Below, piece by piece: positions 30,734 to 37,648 of a DNA stretch of 64,000 nt. A program made the translations under genes and the position numbers. The first letter of the stretch is position 1; every line of letters begins with the position of its first letter. The notes beneath the pieces were generated by a model. It made no database searches and was not told the origin of the DNA. It saw only the letters and a list, made by a program, of their open reading frames with translations. The DNA is taken from NCBI RefSeq assembly GCF_002798405.1, contig NZ_PGGV01000029.1, positions 1 through 64,000 of the forward strand, in the 5' to 3' direction. This DNA is from Glycomyces xiaoerkulensis (GTDB lineage: Bacteria; Actinomycetota; Actinomycetes; Mycobacteriales; Micromonosporaceae).

Positions 30734-31780
30734 CGACCTCGTGCATGGTTGTGGTTGGCGCGCAACAGCTCCTGTGTGCGGCTGAGTTCAGCTCGAGGAA
30801 CCGGTCGCGCGGGCGGCGGTCTGCTGGTGTGAGAGCAGTCCGGCGACGGCTCCGATGATGTCGGTCATGGGCTCGCGGCGGCCGTGGTGGCGGGCGAGGG
30901 ACCGCCAGTTCTTCAGATGCGCGATGCCGTGCTCAACACGGATCCGCCGGGACGAGTGCGCATGGCGCTGCTCGGCCAGGAGTGCCTCGTACCAGGCCGG
31001 CGGGTGCTTCTTGAACTTCCGGTGCGGTGGTGTCACGACCCGTCCACCGGATTCGGTCCCGAGCCCCTGGTATCCGGCATCGGCCAGCATGGTCGTGTCG
31101 TTCTCGGCGGCCAGCAGCTCCGGCAGCCCTAGCTGCCGGGCGTGGGTGATGTCCGCGCGGCTGCCGGGCACCGCTGGGCTGCAGTACAGCACGCGTCCCT
31201 CGGTGTCGGTGACGACCATGGTCTTCACCGCGTTCTGCTTGGTCTTGCCGGAGACGAACCGGTCGCGGCCTGGGCTGCCTTCCGCGGGTCGGCGGACGCG
31301 GATCTCGGTGCCGTCGACGATGCCGGCCTGTCCGGTGGCGCCGAGGTGGTCGACGACCTCGGCGAGGGTGCGCAGCCGGACGCCAGGAGCGATGGAGCAA
31401 CCCCGAGCGGCCAGTAACGGCCGGATCTCACCGACAGCGCGGGTGATGGTGGAGCGGTCGACGCCGAACCAGCAGGCGAGCACGTCATGGGTGACGCCGT
31501 GCCGCAGGTTCACCAGGGTGGCCAGGAGTCGGTCGATGAAGACCAGCCGGTGCTTCGCTCCGGCGCCGATGGCTCGGCTCCGCGGCCGGGAGACCAGGCG
31601 GTCGATGCGCTGCTGCTCCCAGATCGGTCCGATCTCGGCCTCGATCGCGGCGATCACCTCGGGTGTCAACCCGGTGATCCGCCGGTCGCCAACGATCGCA
31701 TCCCGCACTCCGGTCCCCACCATGGACCTATGATCCACGTTGAAGGCCTTGTGCGCCAACCACAACCATGCACGAGGTCG
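30734..31780 (-). mobile_element. IS5-family insertion sequence, apparently intact
   Basis: 1047 bp with near-perfect 28-bp terminal inverted repeats: left starting CGACCTCGTGCATGG at 30734, right being its complement ending at 31780. Flanks are CTAG on the left and TTAG on the right, a YTAR-type target as used by several IS5 subgroups. It carries one transposase gene. It lies immediately after the TAG stop of the nSTAND gene, so that protein is not interrupted. Confidence 0.9.
30788..31723 (-). CDS. IS5-family DDE transposase
   Basis: 311 residues. The N-terminal helix-turn-helix region LRHGVTHDVLACWFGVDRST is followed by a DDE_Tnp_4 catalytic domain with Asp in IVDGTEIRV, Asp in LADAGYQG and Glu in RVEHGIAHLKNW, so all three catalytic residues are present. 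ATG 31723 is preferred; a TTG start at 31765 lies inside the terminal repeat. GC content is higher than the neighbouring cargo genes, consistent with separate arrival. Confidence 0.9.
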   Translation of the reverse strand: MVGTGVRDAIVGDRRITGLTPEVIAAIEAEIGPIWEQQRIDRLVSRPRSRAIGAGAKHRLVFIDRLLATLVNLRHGVTHDVLACWFGVDRSTITRAVGEIRPLLAARGCSIAPGVRLRTLAEVVDHLGATGQAGIVDGTEIRVRRPAEGSPGRDRFVSGKTKQNAVKTMVVTDTEGRVLYCSPAVPGSRADITHARQLGLPELLAAENDTTMLADAGYQGLGTESGGRVVTPPHRKFKKHPPAWYEALLAEQRHAHSSRRIRVEHGIAHLKNWRSLARHHGRREPMTDIIGAVAGLLSHQQTAARATGSSS

Positions 31781-31914
31781 TTAGGACGGCCGCTATCCGC
31801 GTTCGTTGAGCGCCTCGAACTACCTCCTTCGCTCTTCTTCGGCGAACCGGCGTTCGGGCGAAGTTCGAAACCGGCGTTGGGGGAGATGTCGGGGCTCTGG
31901 TGCAGAGTTGGACC

Positions 31915-32745
31915 ATGGCGATACGAAAACTCCCGGACCTCACCCCCGAACAAGTGGTTCAGTTGCAGGACGCGTTGCTGGAGAACGCCAACGCTCTCCT
32001 GACATCGGCGCTCGCCCTCCTGGATCAGGGCCAGGTGGCCCTTGCAAGATCGTTGGCAGTCCTGGGGTTGGAGGAATCAGGCAAGGCGATCGCAATCCAT
32101 GAGCGGCGAGTCGCCATTGTCAGTGCACCAGAGGGTGAACCCTTCAGATGCGACGATTTGGATCAGCTGTGGGCAAGTCATGAGCAAAAGCTTCACAAGG
32201 TGTACTACTTCTTGCTCGAAGAGCCGTACTGGTTTGATCGAGAACCTCCTGACTCGGGCCGGAATGCAGCCCAGCTTGGCACGATCAAGTCCTGGGCACG
32301 CCGCCACGACAGGTGGAAGCTGCGAGGCTTCTACGTGGATCTTGACAAGCTCGGAAACGTTAAGATGCCCACGGACGCAGATGACAAGACAACCCTGCGT
32401 GAAGTCATCGAGCGAGTTCATCAGATTGGATGGCAGCTTCGACTAGGTGAGCACATCGAAGGCCAGCAACAAGATGAACGCGAAGCGGGCTTTCCTCCGC
32501 TATCCGACGAGAGCTTGGAGTGGCTTGACGCGAACGCCAAAAACATTGACGGCTCACCGAATGAGTTCCACCAGTCGTTGCGGCAGGGAGTGCCGGGGCA
32601 ATCCTTGTCCAATGCTGCTTACCGCTTCAACCTCCCCGGATCGGACCAGAACCCGTTCCCCAACTTCGGAAAGCCCGGATACGAAGCTGAGACCATCGAG
32701 CTCATCGCGTTGGCGGAAGAACTGGGCCAGGAGGATAGCGAGTGA
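31915..32745 (+). CDS. AbiV-like abortive infection protein
   Basis: 276 residues. The N-terminal region has the AbiV family pattern: NANALLTSALALLDQGQ, then ARSLAVLGLEESGKAIAIHE, with the conserved LEESGKA helix. AbiV of Lactococcus halts phage growth by blocking translation after meeting a phage protein; here the family link is by motif only. The C-terminal 120 residues (from about TLREVIERVHQIGWQL) are extra compared with short AbiV proteins. GTG 31900 is an alternative start. IS5 lies 119 bp upstream and may have changed its promoter. It overlaps the next gene by 4 bp. Confidence 0.78.
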   Translation: MAIRKLPDLTPEQVVQLQDALLENANALLTSALALLDQGQVALARSLAVLGLEESGKAIAIHERRVAIVSAPEGEPFRCDDLDQLWASHEQKLHKVYYFLLEEPYWFDREPPDSGRNAAQLGTIKSWARRHDRWKLRGFYVDLDKLGNVKMPTDADDKTTLREVIERVHQIGWQLRLGEHIEGQQQDEREAGFPPLSDESLEWLDANAKNIDGSPNEFHQSLRQGVPGQSLSNAAYRFNLPGSDQNPFPNFGKPGYEAETIELIALAEELGQEDSE

Positions 32746-33227
32746 GTACTGATACTTTGGCGGTGATCGGTGCATTGGCTGGAACTATTGGCGCGCTGAC
32801 AGGGGTTGTCTCAGCTGTCTGGCAGATTCGGGTGCACCAGCGCTTCGGCCGACTGATCTCTATCAAGCTGTCAAATCTGATCCCAGTTTACGGACCGCCC
32901 TATGCCCCTGAGTTCCATGATGACGATCAGGTGGCGATAAACGTGTTCAATCGAGGCGGCGCGTCCGTGACTGTACTGAACTACGGTGTCAGCATGGGGC
33001 GACCAAAGAAGGGCATCAATTTGTTCGTGCTCGATCCGCATGTGATCTCCACGCAGCTGCCAGCCGTGCTTGAGCCAGGGGGCCGCCCAGTTCAGGTGAC
33101 GGTTCCAGTCGGACAGTTGCGAGAAGCGCACGCGAAGCGCAACCTCCCATTCAGGCAGATGCGCCCATGGGTTGAACTCGGGGACGGGCGACGGATTTAT
33201 GCGAGAAGCGGCGTTCCCCTAGCGTAG
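32742..33227 (+). CDS. membrane-anchored small protein coupled to AbiV-like gene
   Basis: 161 residues, no family recognised. One N-terminal membrane segment (AVIGALAGTIGALTGVVSAV) precedes a beta-rich domain (VAINVFNRGGASVTVLNYGV, then PVQVTVPVGQL) that looks Ig- or beta-sandwich-like. GTG 32742 overlaps the AbiV-like stop (GTGA) and has AGGAGG upstream, so the two are translated together. Such coupling suggests a functional pair, for instance a sensor or effector at the membrane; this is inference. Confidence 0.72.
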   Translation: MSTDTLAVIGALAGTIGALTGVVSAVWQIRVHQRFGRLISIKLSNLIPVYGPPYAPEFHDDDQVAINVFNRGGASVTVLNYGVSMGRPKKGINLFVLDPHVISTQLPAVLEPGGRPVQVTVPVGQLREAHAKRNLPFRQMRPWVELGDGRRIYARSGVPLA

Positions 33228-33252
33228 CGCAGGGTTCGACTGGTCGCGATTC

Positions 33253-34572
33253 CTATACGAAAAGGTTGCTGCTATGCACTTTTCCGGCCCCAGGCAGAGC
33301 GCTAAGCGTCTTCAGGAGCGAGGATAGTATTGCATCGATTCCCGACCAATCCTGGCTGCCCCTCAATGACGGATCAGACTGGAGTGCACGAACCTTCGCC
33401 TTGAACCTCTTCTGAATATTGGATTTGTCCGCTACCTCGCCTTGGTATCGGCTGATGCCAGGCAGTCGTCCTTTCCAATGCACCGGATGAAGTCCGTCCG
33501 CCCCGGAGAGAACATCCGTTCCCAGATACAGCTCTATTGACCCAGCTAGTCCGTTCACATTCATCTTAGCGGTACCTTGAGGCCCAACGGTTGGATAATT
33601 CCTAGCCAATTGAATGTCCGGATAGTGCGTAACCGCGAAGTGGGAGGGAAGCTTGAAACCTCTCAAGCCTGATACGGCCTCGTAGGCTGCGCTGTCATTG
33701 TCAAGCAGGGCAATGACTCGATTCCTTATTCCGGCTGCAGTAAAGCTCTTCAGGTTCCTTACAACACTTCCTGCTCCTCCTTCCACGCCCACGGCGTGCT
33801 CAAAAAATCTGATGTAAGGCGCCAAGTGCGGTTTGACGATGCGAATTCCATCATTCAGTACTTCGGCATCAAACGTTCCTTCCGTAAGTACAATTGTGGG
33901 TTCAAGGCCGAGATCCCAACTTGTGGGGTCATCCCATATCTCTTCCTTATTTCGTGCGAGGCAGCACCCTCCGCCATCCTCGGTAAGGTCTATGGTGATT
34001 ATCTTGCCATCTGGCACGTGTGCTACGATCGCCCTTAGTACCACTCGAATATCCGCGTACTCATCAAAAGGCCAAATATAGGCATCATCATACTTCAGAT
34101 GGTACCTGACGGGTCCTCCTGAAATGGTTCCTTGGATATCATTCCACCAATCTTCAAATTTTTCATTGAGAAGTGTGTCAATTCTCGAATCGACTTCGGC
34201 GAGCATTTCCTCTCGGTCAGAGTTGCTTTCCATCTGACGGATGTATCCAGCGATATTTCTTTGGGATTCTACGTCCGAGTTCACGTGAAGCAAGTAGGCA
34301 TCCTTGACCGCATCTTTGCCAATACCCATTGCATCGAGTCGATCCCGCAGTTCTCGCGCCTGAATCTGAACCACATAGACTTCCTCGTCAGGATCAGGTT
34401 GCTCGTGTGAAGCTACGCGCCAATATGTCGCATACCAGCGCGCCTGCGAGCCGGTCAATACCTTGACCGGACTGTCGACAAACAGATACTCAAGGCCGAC
34501 GGGCGGGACTGGCCAGTTGCGGATGTGGTGTACGAGTCGCCTATTGACATAAATTCCGTTATAGTGTCCCAT
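33253..34572 (-). CDS. HEPN/Toprim-associated domain protein with Toprim nuclease core
   Basis: 439 residues. The opening MGHYNGIYVNRRLV resembles the N-terminal domain that accompanies HEPN or Toprim domains in bacterial defence proteins. A Toprim core follows: Glu231 in TIVLTEGTFDAEVL and the DxD pair Asp291/Asp293 in IALLDNDSAA, with GVEGGAGSV between them. Toprim nucleases of OLD, Gabija and related systems cut DNA. I see no ATPase domain in this protein or an adjacent ATPase gene. The start ATG 34572 has AAGAGAG upstream. It is convergent with the AbiV pair, 25 nt apart, and AT-rich. Confidence 0.8.
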   Translation of the reverse strand: MGHYNGIYVNRRLVHHIRNWPVPPVGLEYLFVDSPVKVLTGSQARWYATYWRVASHEQPDPDEEVYVVQIQARELRDRLDAMGIGKDAVKDAYLLHVNSDVESQRNIAGYIRQMESNSDREEMLAEVDSRIDTLLNEKFEDWWNDIQGTISGGPVRYHLKYDDAYIWPFDEYADIRVVLRAIVAHVPDGKIITIDLTEDGGGCCLARNKEEIWDDPTSWDLGLEPTIVLTEGTFDAEVLNDGIRIVKPHLAPYIRFFEHAVGVEGGAGSVVRNLKSFTAAGIRNRVIALLDNDSAAYEAVSGLRGFKLPSHFAVTHYPDIQLARNYPTVGPQGTAKMNVNGLAGSIELYLGTDVLSGADGLHPVHWKGRLPGISRYQGEVADKSNIQKRFKAKVRALQSDPSLRGSQDWSGIDAILSSLLKTLSALPGAGKVHSSNLFV

Positions 34573-34903
34573 TCATGACTCTCTTGTGATCTGGTGGGCG
34601 AACTCCAACTAGAGTAGACGCCATCTTCTGCCCAATCAAAGAGGAAATACCCTTAGGTCCGGCCCGACCTGGATCGGTAGGAAGGTCAAGTTAGTGAGCC
34701 TTCGACTTTCAGCGACGTATCGATCTACCCGGACTGGCAGAGAGCCCGGTTCCTTCCGGCCCCCATACTCTCCCCGAGGTGCAGATGATGCTCCGCATGA
34801 CCTTTGATCTCGGCGTGACCGAGGCTCTCTAGATCCAGGGCGATGATGTGAAGGTCCGCTGCGAGCTCGGGCGCCAACAGTCCGCAGTTGGAGAGCTCAC
34901 GGA
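34573..34903. other. non-coding stretch between defence cargo and relaxase fragment
   Basis: 331 bp. No credible gene is seen; short frames lack ribosome sites and family similarity. The left part must hold the promoter of the minus-strand Toprim gene. The rest may be decayed sequence downstream of the relaxase. Confidence 0.5.
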
Positions 34904-35480
34904 TCAGGTCAGCGGCCAGGGGCCCTGCGTCGCTGCCGTTGAGGGATCGCGGGAGACGATTTGCCAGGCTGTCCCCCAGGCGGATGCGAGGGCGTCATCG
35001 ACTGCGGCTCGGTCAAGATCCGGAAGCGCCACATAGGTGTCGTGGGCGATGGTGATCGCGAGCTGTTGTGCTGCCGTGTTGGCGAGGCCGATGGTGCCTG
35101 TGAACGCCTCGGTGCTGTCAATAGTGAGAGCTGCGCTTGCTGCGGCCCACCATGAGTGGTGTCCTGCGCGGCCTTCTTCGGGGTAGGGGCCGAAGGGGTG
35201 TACGGGGTCGTCGGTGTTGGTGCGCATCTGGTCGCGGTGCGCGGCGGCGATGGCGATGGCGGTGCGCCAGCGGTCGTAGGTCGCTTCGTCGGTTGGGGCC
35301 TCGCCGAAGGCTTCGGTCCAGGCAGGTCGTTCGGTGACGGCTATGTCGGTGAGGTGGTCGACGCGGGCACTGAAAGCGCCTGCGACGTGGTCGAGGTAGT
35401 CGCGGAGTGCGGTGGGGACGGCGTCGCTGTGGTGGAGGACAGCGGGTGCGATGGCCCAGGGGAGCGGGAGCCTCCCCCCT
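34904..35480 (-). pseudogene. C-terminal fragment of a MobF-like relaxase
   Basis: About 190 residues remain, with the pattern of actinobacterial MobF/TrwC relaxase C-termini: RDYLDHVAGAFSARVDHL, ERPAWTEAFGEAPTD, AAAHRDQMRTNTDDPVHPFG and GRAGHHSWW. The catalytic and helicase parts, normally hundreds of residues, are missing: the frame runs straight into the left end of the IS3-family element. The true stop is kept at 34904. This shows the island once encoded conjugative transfer. Confidence 0.72.
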
Positions 35481-35536
35481 TGATGGGGACACCCTGATCG
35501 CCGGGCCGGTAGGCTCGGCTGCAAGGAGCGATCAAG

Positions 35537-35860
35537 GTGACCTCAGGCAGCAAGTACACCGATGAGTTCAAGGCCGATGCGGTCCGTTTGTACGTGAACG
35601 ACCCTGATTCGTCGTATGTCACGACCGCGCAGGCGTTGGGTATCTCGCCGAACACGCTCAAGAACTGGGTGCGCAAGGCCAGTGCGGGCAAACTCACGGC
35701 CGATGCCGCTGGGCAGAGCTCGAATCCGACGCTCGATGTAGCCTCCCAGGCTGTGATCGAAGCAGAGAACCGTCGCCTGAAAGCCGAAGTCGCCCGCCTG
35801 CGCGAGGAGCGCGACATCCTGCGCAAGGCGTCGGCGGTTCTTCTCCGCGCGACGGACTGA
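35537..35860 (+). CDS. IS3-family transposase OrfA
   Basis: 107 residues. A helix-turn-helix (KYTDEFKADAVRLYV, then TTAQALGISPNTLKNWVRKA) is followed by a leucine-zipper-like coiled coil (ENRRLKAEVARLREERDILRKA, given by its ends). GTG 35537 has AAGGAG upstream. In IS3 elements OrfA binds the ends and is fused to OrfB by -1 frameshifting near its 3' end; here orfB follows in the -1 frame. Confidence 0.9.
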   Translation: MTSGSKYTDEFKADAVRLYVNDPDSSYVTTAQALGISPNTLKNWVRKASAGKLTADAAGQSSNPTLDVASQAVIEAENRRLKAEVARLREERDILRKASAVLLRATD

Positions 35861-36757
35861 GCGAGCGTTATCAGTTCGTCGCCGATGCCCACCAGGCCGA
35901 AGGCTGGGCGGTCACCCGCCTGTGTGCCGCGCTGGGGCTGACGCGCTCGAAGTACTACCAGTGGAAGGGCACCAAGGAGGCCCGCCGTGCCCGCAAGGCC
36001 TCCGACGCGGCCGTGTTCGAACAGATCACGGCCGCCTGGAAGGACTCCGGGGAGTCCTACGGCTCGCCGCGGATCACCGCCGATCTGCGGCGAGCGGGGG
36101 TGCTGGTCAATGAGAAGCGCGTGGCCCGGCTGATGCGTGAGGGCGGGATCGAGGGCCGCTCGTGGCGCCCGAAGCGGCCGATCACCACCGTGCCCGACCC
36201 CGAGGCGCCGGCGGTGCCCGACCGGCTCGGACGGACCTTCACCGCCGAGGCCGTCGGCCAGAAGTACGTCTCGGACCTGACCTACCTGCCGCTGGCCGAC
36301 GGCACGTTCCTGTATTTGACCTCGGTGATCGATCTGGCCAGCCGCAGGGTCGCCGGCTGGACGATCACCGACCACATGCGAGCCGAGGTCGTGGCCGACG
36401 CGTTCGAGGCCGCCAGGGGCACCCGCGGCACGCTGGCAGGCGCCATTGCGCACTCGGACAACGGCAGCCAGTACACCTCGCTCCTGTTCAGACAGTACTG
36501 CGAGCGGCACGGCCTCCTGCAATCCGCGCGGGAAAGTCGGCACCAGCGCCGACAACGCACTCGCTGAGTCCTTCCACGCCTCGCTCAAACGCGAACTGCT
36601 CGGCACCGGCGGCAGGTTCACCGACGCCGACACCGCCCGGCTGGAAGTGTTCTCCTACCTCAACTGGTTCAACCACCGCAGGCGGCACTCGTCACTCGGC
36701 TACGACTCCCCGGTCGAGTACGAACAGCGCCTCGCTACAGTCCCAACAACCGTCTAG
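35860..36757 (+). pseudogene. IS3-family transposase OrfB, frameshifted
   Basis: The DDE integrase-like OrfB runs in one frame through YVSDLTYLPLADG (first Asp) and HSDNGSQYTS (second Asp) to GLLQS at 36525. It then continues in the next frame as RGKVGTSADNALAESFH, with the catalytic Glu. A single extra base at about 36526 explains the break. The stop is at 36757. With the Glu out of frame the enzyme should be dead unless a second frameshift rescues it. Confidence 0.88.
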
Positions 36758-36774
36758 ATTCGGTGTCCCCATCT

Positions 36775-37081
36775 GAGGGGAAACTCCCAAGTCCATGACG
36801 TGCGCGTAGAGCTGATACGTGTAGACTTCCCGGGTTTTGACCTCGACAGTGATGTTCGGCAGCCAGATCTCCTCGACGTACTGCCTGAATGAGACCTGGC
36901 CGCGAACGAGGTGGTCGCCGCGCTGGGCGTCGACCTCGGCCTCCGCAGCCTTCCACTTTTTGTCGGCCTGCTTCTTCGTCGAGAAGGTTCCAGCGGACCT
37001 CCGGTCTCCCCGCCGATCGAAGTACACTGCGGTCCACCGTCGCTCGCCATCGGAGTTGTAGCGCTTGAGCGAATAACCCAT
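36775..37081 (-). pseudogene. N-terminal fragment of a tyrosine integrase
   Basis: About 102 residues from ATG 37081: MGYSLKRYNSDGERRWTAVY, then RSAGTFSTKKQADKKWKAAE and the start of the core-binding domain (FRQYVEEIWLP). This is the typical arm-binding plus SAM-like N-terminus of actinobacterial phage-type integrases. The catalytic domain is absent because the frame enters the right end of the IS3-family element. It sits 170 bp from attR, the normal place for an island integrase. Confidence 0.85.
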
Positions 37082-37100
37082 GGATTCCCGTCCTGTTCTC

Positions 37101-37127
37101 GTTGCTGGTTCGTTGCTCTGATGAACC
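37101..37127 (+). repeat. putative integrase arm-type repeat, right copy
   Basis: Same orientation as 26993-27019 with two mismatches. It lies just upstream of the integrase start, so a bound integrase could also control its own gene. Confidence 0.6.
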
Positions 37128-37250
37128 GCGCTCGAGCGGTACCTGCAGGCACGCACCGGTATGATTCCGGGAATCGTTCTCGCAGGTCAGGATGGAAGTT
37201 AGTTCGGCATTTCGCTGGTCACAAGGGTCCCTGTAGTTCCGACAGGACCG

Positions 37251-37298
37251 GGCTCATAACCTGGAGGTCGTAGGTTCAAATCCTGCTCCCGCTACCAA
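37251..37298 (+). repeat. right attachment-site direct repeat
   Basis: An exact 48-bp copy of the tRNA-Met 3' half (26888-26935). No tRNA 5' half lies before it, so this copy is not a functional tRNA. Confidence 0.93.
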
Positions 37299-37299
37299 C

Positions 37300-37327
37300 G
37301 CCCGGGCCATTCGGCCCGGGCTTTTTT
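37300..37327 (+). terminator. intrinsic terminator beside attR
   Basis: GCCCGGGCC / GGCCCGGGC, 9-bp stem, 4-nt loop and six Ts. It is probably the original chromosomal terminator of the tRNA gene, now separated from it by the island. Confidence 0.9.
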
Positions 37328-37344
37328 CGTGCCCACTCGGGCCG

Positions 37345-37387
37345 AACTTGTAGAACTACGCTTTTATAAACCGTAGTTCTATAAGTT
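37345..37387 (+). promoter_or_regulatory. 16-bp inverted-repeat operator
   Basis: AACTTGTAGAACTACG (37345-37360) and CGTAGTTCTATAAGTT (37372-37387) are complementary with one mismatch, 11 nt apart, in an AT-rich patch. A ribosome site and tiny frame follow at once. The arrangement is a promoter-operator, as used by GntR- or PadR-type regulators; the regulator is not identified. Confidence 0.65.
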
Positions 37388-37396
37388 GGAGGCACA

Positions 37397-37438
37397 GTGG
37401 ACAAGAGCCTCATCGGCCTGCACGACCACTACCGATGA
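37397..37438 (+). CDS. very short frame after the operator (leader peptide or gene remnant)
   Basis: GTG 37397 with TTGGAGG upstream reads VDKSLIGLHDHYR and stops. Good ribosome site and operator, but only 13 residues. It may be the preserved start of a deleted regulated gene, since it lies just outside attR. About 210 bp without a gene follow before phoX. Confidence 0.3.
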   Translation: MDKSLIGLHDHYR

Positions 37439-37648
37439 GCGGCCCGACCTCGTTGCCTCCGTTGGTGCCCCGGCGTCTCCACGTTCGATTCCCGTCACGG
37501 CCGTCAGCCGTTCCCCGCTTCTTCACTGCTTGTTGGTGGAATCGCACCCGCCGGGGACATAGCGTCCGGAAGCGAGATTGAAGATTCAACGGTCAGTTCA
37601 CCGTGGACCGGTGAAGCTGGTACGTGCCGTACTGCCATTGGAGCCGCT

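Larger units (their letters stand above)
35481..36774 (+). mobile_element. IS3-family insertion sequence, defective
   Basis: 1294 bp with 13-bp terminal repeats (TGATGGGGACACC left; complement ending AGATGGGGACACC right). It encodes orfA and a frameshifted orfB. No matching 3-4 bp target duplication is seen: the left flank reads CTCCCCCCT and the right GAGGGGAAA. The genes on the two sides are unrelated fragments, as expected if recombination between two copies deleted the intervening DNA. Confidence 0.88.
26888..37298. mobile_element. 10.4-kb defence-bearing integrative element, immobilised
   Basis: Bounded by exact 48-bp repeats of the tRNA-Met 3' half. It contains, left to right, an integrase arm-type repeat, a PIN protein, an Mrr-nSTAND3 protein, an IS5-family element, an AbiV-like gene with a membrane partner, a HEPN/Toprim-associated protein, a relaxase C-terminal fragment, an IS3-family element and an integrase N-terminal fragment next to attR. 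Its genes are visibly AT-richer than the flanks. Remnants of both a relaxase and an integrase suggest an actinomycete ICE or mobilisable element. With both truncated, it should not move on its own. Confidence 0.92.

Noticed and set aside
31843-31881. Two similar CGAA(A)CCGGCGTT(C/G)GG copies upstream of the AbiV-like gene
   Set aside because: Only two short copies; no CRISPR-like periodicity or spacer pattern.
37584-37606. Possible PhoP box before phoX
   Set aside because: Two TTCA units are present but spaced 12 bp apart instead of the required 11, and the second half of each unit is poor. Not strong enough to list as a feature.
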